Positions 6,996 through 14,893 of a stretch of DNA of 47,205 nt are shown piece by piece. The position numbers were made by a program, and so were the translations under genes. How positions within the stretch are numbered: the stretch's first letter is position 1; each line of letters starts with the position of its first letter. Source of the DNA: Candidatus Omnitrophota bacterium (GTDB lineage Bacteria; Omnitrophota; Gorgyraeia; S143-82). The notes under the pieces were generated by a model, which worked only from the letters and a program-made list of their open reading frames with translations, searched no databases and was not told the DNA's origin. Where the stretch lies: assembly GCA_015494465.1 (NCBI GenBank), contig WGBD01000010.1, positions 1 to 47,205 on the forward strand, read 5' to 3'.

Positions 6996-8730
6996 GCTCC
7001 TTTCGTTGCTGTTCTTCGCCCTTTTCGGCTGGGGTGCTATCTCTTGGGCAGAGGGTGATGTGGAACTCACCCCAGTGGTGGTGTACCAGGATAGGATGGG
7101 GGATCTGGAGGCAAGGACGGAGCCCAGCTGGGAGGTGATCGTCTCCGAGGAGGGAGGGGTTTCAGGGGTGCAAGAGCTCCTGATCCACGATGTCCGTACG
7201 GCGGTGGATCTGGGAAGGGGAGGGGAGGGGATTGCAACCGTGTCGTTGCGGGGATTTTCTCCCCGTCACACCCGGGTGATGGTAGAAGGCGTGGCGATAA
7301 ACTCCTTGGCCTCGGGCTATCCCAGTGTGAATCGCCTGCCGTTTGTGGGCTTGGAGAGGGTGCAATTCCTGACCGGTGGTCCCTCTACCCTTTGGGGTGC
7401 GGGATTGGGAGGGGTGATGAACTTCCGATACGCCCTTTCCCGCTCCTTCCTGGAGGGATTGGTTGGGAAGGATTCGCTACACGCCTTGCGGGCTGGGGTG
7501 AGGCTCCCGCAGGGCTGGTTTGGGCTGGACATCGGGGAAGGCTATCCCGATGTCTTGCGGAAGGACCGGGACTGGAAGAAGGGGGTCTTTAAGGTTCAAT
7601 TGGGAGGGATGGCGCTCTTTGGCCTGTATTCTCAGGGCGACATCTCTTCTGGGGTATTCCCCGACGAGACATGGGAACGGGACAGATACAGGGACTTTAT
7701 AGGTAAGGTTTCTTGGGACAAAGAATTGGGCAATTGGCAGGCCAAGATGTCTCTCTCCGTCGTAGACGGGGCTACGGTGGTGGAGGACTTCGCAGATCCG
7801 GATGCCCAAGATCCCTACAGCCGGACGGACACCTCCCAGCGCAGGGTCGTCTTTTCCGGGGATCTCTGGAGGTGGTGGGACGATTCGGGCCTGAAGTTTG
7901 GCTGGGATGCGGAGGTGGACCGGCTGGATTCGGTGTACCTGAGCGAGACCAAGACCGCTCGCTCTTTGGGGATCTACGGGGAGTACACGACCTGGATTGG
8001 TCCGTTAGAGGTGAGCGCCGGGCTGAGGGCGGATCGCAACTGGGATTACGCTTCGGACCTTTCCGGACACCTTGGTGTGAAGTGGGGTGGATGGCGGGTA
8101 AATCTGTCCCGGGCGGTTTCTCCCCCGCCGTTGTTGTGGCGGTATTACGACGAGACCCGGGCAGGTATAAGGGGCAATCCGGACATCTCACCGGAGAAGG
8201 CTTGGGTGTATTCGCTGGAGTGGGAGCGGGAGTTACTGGGGCTGGATTGGGCTCTGGGATACGAGTTTTACCGTATAGAGGACGCGCTGGCGGTGGACAG
8301 GGATGCTGGTGGGCATTACTTTATGCGGAATTATCGCCTCTGGTCTCAGGAAAACTGGGACCTGGGATGCTCGTGGAGGGGCGAGCGTTGGGGCTGGCGA
8401 CTGTCCGTGAATTTCTCCCGCATCAAGGACGAGCACAGTGGGGAGGAGCGCAAGGGGGTTGAGAAGTTTCGGTTCTCGTTCGAGCCGTGGGTGCGCCTTC
8501 CCGGCGGATGGAAGTTGCAGGCGGTAGTCTGGTTGAGGGATTCTAACATGCCTTCCACTTACCGGGCGAGAGACAACCGGGCCGTCGTGGATCTCTACCT
8601 CACCCGGGAATTCGCCCGGGGGCAGGTCTATCTTGGGATGCAGAATGCCCTTAACGAGGACTTTTGGGAGGACTACTTTTATCCCCTGGAGAAGAGGCGA
8701 TGGCGGGTTGGAGTAAGGCTCTTCTGGTGA
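6964..8730 (+). CDS. TonB-dependent outer-membrane receptor
   Basis: A 588-residue outer-membrane receptor. A signal peptide (RLLSLLFFALFGWGAISWAEG) is followed by a TonB-box-like ELTPVVVY. The plug domain runs from about residue 45 to 145 and contains VSLRGFSPRHTRVMVEGVAIN and LTGGPSTLWGAGLGGVM. A beta barrel of about 440 residues follows, ending NALNEDFWEDYFYPLEKRR and a terminal aromatic W (VGVRLFW), the insertion signal. It is BtuB-sized rather than the larger siderophore type. GTG 6964 is supported by GGGAGG at 6952-6957; the gene starts inside purM. Downstream come a periplasmic solute-binding protein and a radical-SAM peptide cassette, so the ligand may be that peptide or its metal complex. 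That assignment is inference; ligand not readable from sequence. Confidence 0.88.
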   Translation: MQGRGNGCRCRLLSLLFFALFGWGAISWAEGDVELTPVVVYQDRMGDLEARTEPSWEVIVSEEGGVSGVQELLIHDVRTAVDLGRGGEGIATVSLRGFSPRHTRVMVEGVAINSLASGYPSVNRLPFVGLERVQFLTGGPSTLWGAGLGGVMNFRYALSRSFLEGLVGKDSLHALRAGVRLPQGWFGLDIGEGYPDVLRKDRDWKKGVFKVQLGGMALFGLYSQGDISSGVFPDETWERDRYRDFIGKVSWDKELGNWQAKMSLSVVDGATVVEDFADPDAQDPYSRTDTSQRRVVFSGDLWRWWDDSGLKFGWDAEVDRLDSVYLSETKTARSLGIYGEYTTWIGPLEVSAGLRADRNWDYASDLSGHLGVKWGGWRVNLSRAVSPPPLLWRYYDETRAGIRGNPDISPEKAWVYSLEWERELLGLDWALGYEFYRIEDALAVDRDAGGHYFMRNYRLWSQENWDLGCSWRGERWGWRLSVNFSRIKDEHSGEERKGVEKFRFSFEPWVRLPGGWKLQAVVWLRDSNMPSTYRARDNRAVVDLYLTREFARGQVYLGMQNALNEDFWEDYFYPLEKRRWRVGVRLFW

Positions 8731-10142
8731 GCCTGTTGGCACTCTGGCTGGGTGGTGCTGGCCTTTGTGAGGTGAGCCTGCGCTGGGGTGTGATCGGATC
8801 CCGTCCCGAAAACCTGGATCCTGCGGAGGTGGAGAATTGGGGGAAGGTGTATTCCCTCGCTATGTTCGACAGCCTGTTCGACAGGATCGGTCAAGAGTTG
8901 GTGCCAGTACTGGCCGAGGATCTGAAGGAGGTATCCCCTGGGGTGTGGAGGCTAAAGATAAGGGAGAAGGTCTGGTTCCACGACGGGAAGGAGCTCAGCG
9001 CCGACGATGTGCTTTTCTCCTTGGAGAGGTACAAGGCCCTGGGGAAGGCACACCAGGGGGAGGGGTACTTGAAGAAGGTCCTGCGAAGGGAGAAGAGGCT
9101 GGGTCGCTACGATGTTGAACTTGTGACCGCTCCCGATGTCGCCGAAGATACGCTAAGGCGTTTACTTCAATTTCCCGTATTGCCTGCCCACTGGTTCTCT
9201 TCTCCGGAGAAGGTTAAGGCCTTTGAGAGGCATCCAATAGGGACCGGTCCGTTTAGGTTTTACAGGGCTGGAGCTGGGAGGTTGATCTTAAAGGCCAACA
9301 AGCACTACTTTGGGGGGAGACCGAGGATAGATGAGTTGGTGGTACGGTTTTATCCCAATCTCAGCTCTCTGGTGCTGGCCTTGATCTCCCGCAAGGTGGA
9401 TGCCTTGACTGGACTTCCGTTGGTATATCGCGATCTCCTTTCCAGGATCGATGCCTATCGGGTCTATGAGGCACACACGGACTACGGTGTTGGGCTCACC
9501 TTCTTGAATCAGGGGTTGGGGAAGGACCCCTTGATCCGCAAGGTCGTCGCCCTGGCTTTGGGGGAGGATCAGTTCGAGGACCTAGATTACGGGATGGAGT
9601 GGATAGGTCGAAGACGGTCAGATCTGGAGACCGCAGGTCGCCTGCTGGCCTTTGGTGGGTTTGAGCGAAGAGGGGGTTGGTGGACGCGCGATGGTAAGCG
9701 GGTGATCTTGCGCTTGCTTTGGCCCAATTACGAGCGCTTCGACGCCTATTGGCTGGTCTACGCCCTAAAACGGGCCCTGGCTAGATTGGGTCTGCTTGTG
9801 GAATTCGTGGACGACCCTTCTCTAGCGGATTCTATGGTGGGATATTTTTATGTGGGGGAAGATAGGATGACCCGAGAGATCGACGAGACGAGGGCTCCCT
9901 ATCTGTATTCGTGGTTGTTGGGCTTACCCGTGGACAATATTTTCCAGGCGAATCTAAAGAAGACGACCATCTCTAGGGGCGAGGCTAGTTGGTTCGTGCC
10001 TATGTTTGAGTTTGGGTTTATATCGGTGTTGAACCGGGCGTTTTTCGTCGATGGCAGATGTGATCCCTCGAGGATCTCCTCGGTTTGTTGGTGCCAGCTC
10101 CAGGTGGGGAAAAATAAAAGAAAGGGGGTGATGGTATGGTAA
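8700..10142 (+). CDS. Extracellular solute-binding protein, family 5 (Opp/Nik/MbnE type)
   Basis: A 480-residue periplasmic protein. It has a signal peptide (KALLVSLLALWLGGAGLCE) and the family-5 pattern: SLRWGVIGSRPENLDP, MFDSLFDRIGQELVPVLAEDL, WFHDGKELSADDVLFSLERYK and PIGTGPFRF. These proteins bind oligopeptides, nickel or peptide-type metallophores (MbnE of methanobactin loci belongs here). No ABC permease genes are nearby, so it must use a transporter elsewhere or act only as a periplasmic carrier. ATG 8700 lies inside the TonB receptor gene (31 bp overlap), and the last 7 bp overlap the start of the 38-residue peptide gene. The C-terminus contains an odd CWC motif. Function with the flanking receptor and peptide is inference. 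Confidence 0.85.
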   Translation: MAGWSKALLVSLLALWLGGAGLCEVSLRWGVIGSRPENLDPAEVENWGKVYSLAMFDSLFDRIGQELVPVLAEDLKEVSPGVWRLKIREKVWFHDGKELSADDVLFSLERYKALGKAHQGEGYLKKVLRREKRLGRYDVELVTAPDVAEDTLRRLLQFPVLPAHWFSSPEKVKAFERHPIGTGPFRFYRAGAGRLILKANKHYFGGRPRIDELVVRFYPNLSSLVLALISRKVDALTGLPLVYRDLLSRIDAYRVYEAHTDYGVGLTFLNQGLGKDPLIRKVVALALGEDQFEDLDYGMEWIGRRRSDLETAGRLLAFGGFERRGGWWTRDGKRVILRLLWPNYERFDAYWLVYALKRALARLGLLVEFVDDPSLADSMVGYFYVGEDRMTREIDETRAPYLYSWLLGLPVDNIFQANLKKTTISRGEASWFVPMFEFGFISVLNRAFFVDGRCDPSRISSVCWCQLQVGKNKRKGVMVW

Positions 10143-10252
10143 AGGTAGTACGCGAGGGCAACAGATCCGTGGACACGCTGAATTGGTGCTGTTGGCCTCC
10201 GGGCACGGAGGCGAACAGGGTACTCCTCCCTAGCGAAGGCGAAGAGGAGTAG
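10136..10252 (+). CDS. 38-aa candidate RiPP precursor with WCCWPPG core
   Basis: A short frame, ATG 10136 to TAG 10250-10252, gives a 38-residue peptide. Its centre is W17-C18-C19-W20-P21-P22-G23, preceded by a hydrophilic N-terminal part (MVKVVREGNRSVDTLN) and followed by an acidic tail (SEGEEE). The Shine-Dalgarno AAGGGGGTGAT (10122-10132) is one mismatch from the full anti-16S complement and sits at ideal spacing, stronger than most in the window. The gene lies between the solute-binding protein (7 bp overlap) and a radical SAM/SPASM enzyme. Small size, paired Cys/Trp and position next to a SPASM maturase and ABC exporter are what is expected of a ribosomally made, modified peptide. Which residues are modified, and where the leader is cut, cannot be told from sequence. 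Confidence 0.72.
   Translation: MVKVVREGNRSVDTLNWCCWPPGTEANRVLLPSEGEEE
10221..10251 (+). other. Hairpin over the precursor stop codon
   Basis: TACTCCTC (10221-10228) and GAGGAGTA (10244-10251) form a perfect 8-bp stem; CCT/AGG (10229-10231 with 10237-10239) can extend it inside. The TAG stop of the peptide is within the 3' arm. No U-tract follows, so this is not a classic terminator; stabilising the 3' end of the peptide message is more likely. Confidence 0.6.
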
Positions 10253-10258
10253 TCCTGA

Positions 10259-10277
10259 GGCCCCCTTCTTGGGGGCC
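10259..10277 (+). other. GC-rich hairpin between precursor and maturase
   Basis: GGCCCCC (10259-10265), loop TTCTT, GGGGGCC (10271-10277): a perfect 7-bp all-GC stem. Only TTT follows a few bases later, so termination would be partial at best. Together with the hairpin just upstream it forms a tandem pair exactly between the peptide gene and the radical SAM gene, where other RiPP operons carry attenuators or stabilisers that raise precursor over enzyme. Confidence 0.65.
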
Positions 10278-10322
10278 GGCTTTATCCTTTGGAAGGCGTT
10301 GTGTTGGACGCGGGGGAGACGG

Positions 10323-11621
10323 ATGCGGACATCGGTATACAATCTCTATGTGTGGGACTTTCCCAAGCAGGGGAATGCGGTAGTCTTCAACACCCGTACC
10401 TCTGCCCTGTTGGAGATGGATCTTAAGACTGCTCAGGGCTTGAAGCGGGGAGACCTCAAAGGATTGGATCCCGAGACCTTGTCCCTTCTCCAGGAAAACG
10501 GTCTGGTGGTGGATTCGGAAGATCCGTGGGAGGAGTTGGAGGCCTCTAAAGAGGATCTGAGAAGGCTTGGGTTAGATGTGACCCTCCTTACCACTTACGA
10601 GTGCAATTTTGCCTGTCCGTATTGCTTTGAAAAGGGGGTAAAGAGACCCTCTTACATGAGCTTGGAGACTGCAGGCAAGGTCCTGGATTGGGTGGGGAGT
10701 TGGGTAAGAGAGCGAGGCTATCCAGCGGTCTCCTTCACATTCTACGGTGGAGAGCCCCTATTGAACAAGGAAGTGGTGGAGTTTTTCCTGGCCTCAGCCG
10801 GGGACCTGGCCCCCAGGGTTGTCTTCTTTCTCTTTACTAACGGAAGTCTTCTCGAGGAAGAAGACATCGTGGGCTGGAGATCGGCTGGCCTGCAGGAGAT
10901 CCGCGTCACCATAGACGGTCCCGAGGACCTCCACGATAGGCGTAGGCCGTTTAGGGACGGGAGGGGCACTTTTTGGGAGATCGTTCATCGCTTGAAGAAG
11001 GTGCTCCCTATAGTGAAGGTCTCCTTGAATGTGAACCTCTCTGAGGAAGGTTATTCTCGGATGGACGAGTTATTCCGGATACTCGCAACCGAGTTGCCGG
11101 TGGATAGGATAGCCAGTCTGATCATGAGTCCGGTGATCCCCGCGGTGGCGGACCTCTCAAATCGGCCTTACATCTCCGAGACCCTGGTCTCCCTCTTTTC
11201 TTCGGGTGGGGCCTTTGAAAGATTGGTAGAGTTAGTGCGAAAGGCCCGGGGATACGGGTTCAATGTCCGGATCCCGTTGAGCAGGTTCGCCTGCCCGCTG
11301 TTGGTGAGAGACGGAGGCATAATCGTAGACACCGAGGGCAGTCTTTACAAGTGCAGTTCTATGGTTGGGCACGAGGAATTCAGGATAGGGACGGTCGACA
11401 GAGGCTTTAATCGAAAATTCCAGGAATTCCTCTCCCTCCGTCCTTGGCAGGATTGTCCCAAGGATTGCCCTTATCTTCCTATCTGTCAAGGGGGTTGTCG
11501 GCTTTTCTCCTTGTTTGAGGCGGGCGACCTCAAGAAGAGCTTCTGTCGACGGGATTTCTTCGACAGATACTTCCCGGAAATCGTAAAGCTGGAGTACGAG
11601 TTTCTATGTGGGGCTTCTTGA
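10323..11621 (+). CDS. Radical SAM/SPASM peptide maturase
   Basis: A 432-residue enzyme. Residues 1-90 form a small N-terminal domain (NLYVWDFPKQGNAVVFNTRT) of the type that recognises precursor leaders. The radical SAM cluster motif is C94-x3-C98-x2-C101 (ECNFACPYCFEKG), followed by FTFYGGEPLLN and VTIDGPEDLHDRRRPF, all normal for SPASM enzymes. The C-terminal SPASM domain has GSLYKCSS, then C-x3-C-x5-C-x3-C (CPKDCPYLPICQGGC) and a last FC, enough to bind two auxiliary [4Fe-4S] clusters. Such enzymes install thioether or carbon-carbon crosslinks in peptides. Start ATG 10323 follows GGGGGAG; the longer reading from 10269 would run through the hairpin. The gene overlaps the ABC gene by 16 bp. 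The 38-residue upstream peptide is the obvious substrate. Confidence 0.9.
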   Translation: MRTSVYNLYVWDFPKQGNAVVFNTRTSALLEMDLKTAQGLKRGDLKGLDPETLSLLQENGLVVDSEDPWEELEASKEDLRRLGLDVTLLTTYECNFACPYCFEKGVKRPSYMSLETAGKVLDWVGSWVRERGYPAVSFTFYGGEPLLNKEVVEFFLASAGDLAPRVVFFLFTNGSLLEEEDIVGWRSAGLQEIRVTIDGPEDLHDRRRPFRDGRGTFWEIVHRLKKVLPIVKVSLNVNLSEEGYSRMDELFRILATELPVDRIASLIMSPVIPAVADLSNRPYISETLVSLFSSGGAFERLVELVRKARGYGFNVRIPLSRFACPLLVRDGGIIVDTEGSLYKCSSMVGHEEFRIGTVDRGFNRKFQEFLSLRPWQDCPKDCPYLPICQGGCRLFSLFEAGDLKKSFCRRDFFDRYFPEIVKLEYEFLCGAS

Positions 11622-13186
11622 TCAGTCGGATAGGGATAGGTAGGGTTCTATTCGTCTTGGGCTTGGACCTGCTGTCTCAGGGGATGTTGGTCGTCATCCC
11701 TTTGTTGATAAGGAGGATGCTCTCCGGTGAGAGTTGGGTCGGGGGTTGGCAGGGTGCAGGTGCAGTGGTGACGCTCGTGATAACTAGGATGGCGATCTAC
11801 ATCTGGAGGGATGGGGTGGTGGCTGATTGGGTGGAGGGGTTGACCTTGAGTCTGAAGGAGGAGTTGATCCCTTCCACGGAGAGGTTAGGGCCCCGGGCCA
11901 TCGCCTTTGGAGACCTTTTCGTTAACCTATCCCGGGATGTAGAGAGGATAAGGTCCTTTTTGGCAGGTATTGCTTTCCCTGCCTTGAGCGATGTGGTCTA
12001 TCTCGGCCTTGCGCTGGTGGGGGCTTTGATCGTCTTCCCTCAGGTGATCCTCCCGCTTTTGGTGTTCATTGGGGTGGTTATATCGGTCTATGGGTTCTAC
12101 ACGAAGAGGATGATGTCCTTGTACGAGTCCTTACGGGAAACCTTAAAGTGGACCTTCCGGTATGTCTCGGAGTTGATGCAGGGGTGGGTGGAGGCCTGGA
12201 TATACGAGCTGGATGCGGTCTTGGCTCAGAGGCTCCGGGAGGCCTTCCGCAGGGAAGGTGAGCTCCGCAAGCGCTTGTTTCTGCTCTCTTCGCGTTTGGC
12301 GGTGATCAGTGAGGCCCTGGTTCAGGTGGGTGCGGTGGCGGTGTTGGTCTTGCTCCTTTCCTTTCGCAGTGCCCTGGGCTTGAGCCTTGGCGATGTCGTG
12401 GCGGGGTACATGCTCGTCTCTTTTGGAATAAGACCGGTGGTTAGATTGGTCTCACTCTCCTCTTCTTTGGCCGGGGTGAAGGTGGCCTGGGATAGGATAG
12501 AGTCTGCTCGGAGATCCCTCCAGCTGGGGGCAGGGGGCTTTGGTAGGTATCTCCCTAATGCGGTGTCCTTGAAGCTTTCGGGCGTTGGATTCTGGTACGA
12601 GCCAGGGAGGTGGCTTTTCCGAGGGCTGTCTGCTGAGGTGGCGGAAGGGAGACTGTTGTTGATCACCGGACCGAATGGTAGTGGTAAGACCACGCTGATG
12701 AAGCTGATGTTGGGGATGCTGACCCCCAAAGAGGGAAGCATTCGGATTGGAGGGGTATCTTCTGCGGACTTGGATTGGAGGCGATTTCGCCGGGTCGTGG
12801 GCGTGCTTTGGGCGGAAGAGTTTTTTACTTCTGGTACGGTTGAGGAGAACTTGAGGGTGGGGCTAGAGGATTTCCCTAGGCAGAAGGCCTTGGAAATGAT
12901 GAGGTTGGCAGGTCTAGAGGGAATAGACCTTTCCACACCCATAGATCCCGCAGGTAAGGGGCTATCCAGGGGCCAGCGAAGACGCTTGGGTCTGATAAGG
13001 GCCCTCTTGAGGGGCAAGAGGTTGCTCGTTCTGGACGAGGTCTTTGCCAATCTGGATAGCAAGGGAAGGGAGTGGGTGGTCGATGTGCTCTCCGACCTAA
13101 AGGGTAAGGTTACCGTAGTCGTCAGTACGAATTTTATTTCCGATGAACTGTTGGCCTTGGCAGAGGAGGTGGTGCGTTTGGGGTGA
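11606..13186 (+). CDS. ABC exporter half-transporter (membrane + ATPase fused)
   Basis: A 526-residue half-transporter: five or six membrane spans in residues 1-310, then an ATPase domain. Walker A is GPNGSGKTT (K361), the signature is LSRGQRRRLGL and Walker B is RLLVLDEVFANLD. There is no C39 peptidase domain, so it does not cleave a leader itself. Two usual catalytic positions are changed: the Q-loop glutamine reads Ala403 (VLWAEEFF) and the H-loop histidine is missing (VVVSTNFIS, Thr508). These changes may slow or alter ATP hydrolysis. The gene overlaps the radical SAM gene by 16 bp and the kinase gene by 4 bp (GTGA). Export of the modified peptide is the likely role; lipid or drug export cannot be excluded. 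Confidence 0.87.
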   Translation: MWGFLISRIGIGRVLFVLGLDLLSQGMLVVIPLLIRRMLSGESWVGGWQGAGAVVTLVITRMAIYIWRDGVVADWVEGLTLSLKEELIPSTERLGPRAIAFGDLFVNLSRDVERIRSFLAGIAFPALSDVVYLGLALVGALIVFPQVILPLLVFIGVVISVYGFYTKRMMSLYESLRETLKWTFRYVSELMQGWVEAWIYELDAVLAQRLREAFRREGELRKRLFLLSSRLAVISEALVQVGAVAVLVLLLSFRSALGLSLGDVVAGYMLVSFGIRPVVRLVSLSSSLAGVKVAWDRIESARRSLQLGAGGFGRYLPNAVSLKLSGVGFWYEPGRWLFRGLSAEVAEGRLLLITGPNGSGKTTLMKLMLGMLTPKEGSIRIGGVSSADLDWRRFRRVVGVLWAEEFFTSGTVEENLRVGLEDFPRQKALEMMRLAGLEGIDLSTPIDPAGKGLSRGQRRRLGLIRALLRGKRLLVLDEVFANLDSKGREWVVDVLSDLKGKVTVVVSTNFISDELLALAEEVVRLG

Positions 13187-14796
13187 AGGAGGATAAAGGA
13201 TATCGTAAGTTCTCCTCTAAGTTAGGGCGCTTGTTTGGGGCCCTCTTGTTGGTCTTTGCCCTGATAGACGGTATCCTGTTTTATGCCTTGCTTAGGGGGT
13301 TGCTCGGTGATGTCTTCTCGATAGCTCGGCGACACTACGCCAACAACATCGCCCGGCGCTTGGAGGAGAGATTGGATGAATACAGGACGATGGGTTCTAG
13401 CTTGTTGGATCTGCGGGATGTCCACTTACTCCAAGCCCCTTGGCAGGTGAGGTTGGCCTTAGCAGAATTTAACCTGCGCTTTCCCGAGGTAGAGTGCAGT
13501 TACTGGTTGGGAGAAGATGGTATCGTCTCTTCTTGCCCGGATAGAGCAGTGCCATCTCTGCACTGCGAAGGGCCTACATGCGCCAGGATTGATCGGAAAG
13601 ACGAAAGGTCGCTCGTTTGGCTGTTGATCAAGGGCCGAGGTGGGGATCTGCTCCTGAGGTTGCCTATGTACGGTCTGTGGGCCTATTGGGGACACCTGCT
13701 CGTGCCTACTCCTTATTTCGATGTATCGATCACCGACGCTGGCGGTAGGTGCGTCTACGACTCCCGAGGTGGTGAGGATTCCTGTGCGGGGATCCGAGAA
13801 AAGGCGATCGATAGGGCGCGGATCGAATCCATGGATTGGACCCTCGTGATTATCCCCCGATTTGCCTACTGGTTGAGGAGATGGGGACGGTTTTTTGGTT
13901 GGATGCTGGCGATCCAGATACTGATCTTGGGAGTCGTTGCGGGGATTTCGGTGTGGATCGTGAAGAGGAGCTTTAGAGACCTCGAGGAGATAATACCCTT
14001 TGTAGACCGGATATCCAAAGGGGACTTCCAGGCCAGGCTGACCTTGCGAAGAGACGACGAGATCGGACTGCTTGCCAGGCATGTGAATGGGATGGTCGCT
14101 GAGCTCCAGGAGTATCGGCGTCTCTCAAACATATGGTTGATAGGTAAGGCGATGACCTGGTTGGCTCACGAGATCAAGAATAAGATCCTCCCTGCTAAGG
14201 CCTTTTTGCAAGGCGTGATGGAGGGTAGGTTGGAGAAGGACTTTTTGGAGAAGATGGGTAGGGTTGCCCTGGATCAGATAGAGAAGACGGAGTCTTTGTT
14301 AGAGGACTTTTCTAATCTCAGGATGGACCTCCAACTCCACTTGGTAGAGGTGGACATCTGTGCCCTAGTTCAGGAGGTGGTAAGGGGATTCCAGCCGCTT
14401 ATCGTGAAGAAGGGAATCGATGTGGAGGTCTCGTGTACTCCCGAGTTGAAGTGGGTTGTGGACGGAGATAAGTTCTCTATCGCCTTGGGCAACCTGTTAT
14501 TGAACGCCTTGGAGGTCTTGGGGCCGGGTGGGAAGGTCGATATAAGGGCCCGGGTCAGGGGAGATGTGCTCTTGATGGAGGTGGAGGATAACGGTCCTGG
14601 TATACCCGAGGAGGTGAAGTCCCACCTGTTCGAGCCGTTTACCAGAGAGGGGCGGGAACGGTCTCCGAATCGAGGTGTGGGTCTGGCCATAGTCTACAAC
14701 ATAGTCAAGGCCCATGGAGGGAGCATAGCGGTAGAGAGTTCCAGCGAAGGGACGAAGTTCGTGATCAAGATCCCCAGGTCTGCGATTAGAAGGTAG
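13183..14796 (+). CDS. Sensor histidine kinase with cysteine-rich external domain
   Basis: A 537-residue membrane kinase. TM1 is near residues 14-38, an extracytoplasmic sensor spans about 40-235, and TM2 is near 240-262 (FGWMLAIQILILGVVAGISVW). HAMP follows at about 263-320. The dimerisation helix carries the phospho-acceptor H329 (TWLAHEIKNKILPAK), then the ATPase domain has GNLLLNALEVL, DNGPGIP and GVGLAIV. The sensor domain has several cysteines (VECSYW, SSCPD, LHCEGPTC, GRCVYD, DSCAG), suited to a metal, a redox signal or disulfides. It starts within the ABC gene stop (GTGA), so it is made together with the peptide export system. Its likely partner is the REC-AraC regulator 98 bp downstream, which has its own -10 element. 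Signal unknown; the modified peptide or its metal load is a reasonable guess. Confidence 0.9.
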   Translation: MKEDKGYRKFSSKLGRLFGALLLVFALIDGILFYALLRGLLGDVFSIARRHYANNIARRLEERLDEYRTMGSSLLDLRDVHLLQAPWQVRLALAEFNLRFPEVECSYWLGEDGIVSSCPDRAVPSLHCEGPTCARIDRKDERSLVWLLIKGRGGDLLLRLPMYGLWAYWGHLLVPTPYFDVSITDAGGRCVYDSRGGEDSCAGIREKAIDRARIESMDWTLVIIPRFAYWLRRWGRFFGWMLAIQILILGVVAGISVWIVKRSFRDLEEIIPFVDRISKGDFQARLTLRRDDEIGLLARHVNGMVAELQEYRRLSNIWLIGKAMTWLAHEIKNKILPAKAFLQGVMEGRLEKDFLEKMGRVALDQIEKTESLLEDFSNLRMDLQLHLVEVDICALVQEVVRGFQPLIVKKGIDVEVSCTPELKWVVDGDKFSIALGNLLLNALEVLGPGGKVDIRARVRGDVLLMEVEDNGPGIPEEVKSHLFEPFTREGRERSPNRGVGLAIVYNIVKAHGGSIAVESSSEGTKFVIKIPRSAIRR

Positions 14797-14850
14797 GATT
14801 TTGCAAGTTGATTTGCGAAAAGCGTCAAGCATTTCCCAAGCGTGTTGATC

Positions 14851-14856
14851 TATAAT
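14851..14856 (+). promoter_or_regulatory. Consensus -10 box before the REC-AraC gene
   Basis: A perfect TATAAT lies 37 nt before the ATG. No convincing -35 hexamer is found at 16-18 bp, so the promoter may depend on an activator. This is the only break in the run of overlapping genes between 564 and 17602. Confidence 0.5.
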
Positions 14857-14893
14857 CTCTCCTGGAAGTGGGCTCTTCTGCAGGAGAGGGGCG

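Noticed and set aside
10269-10322. Upstream start for the radical SAM protein
   Set aside because: It would run from inside the GC hairpin, lacks a ribosome binding site, and adds residues not seen in such enzymes; ATG 10323 has GGGGGAG upstream.
14865-14885. Sigma-54 promoter upstream of the REC-AraC gene
   Set aside because: TGGGCTCTTCTGCA has GG and GC only 8 nt apart instead of 10.
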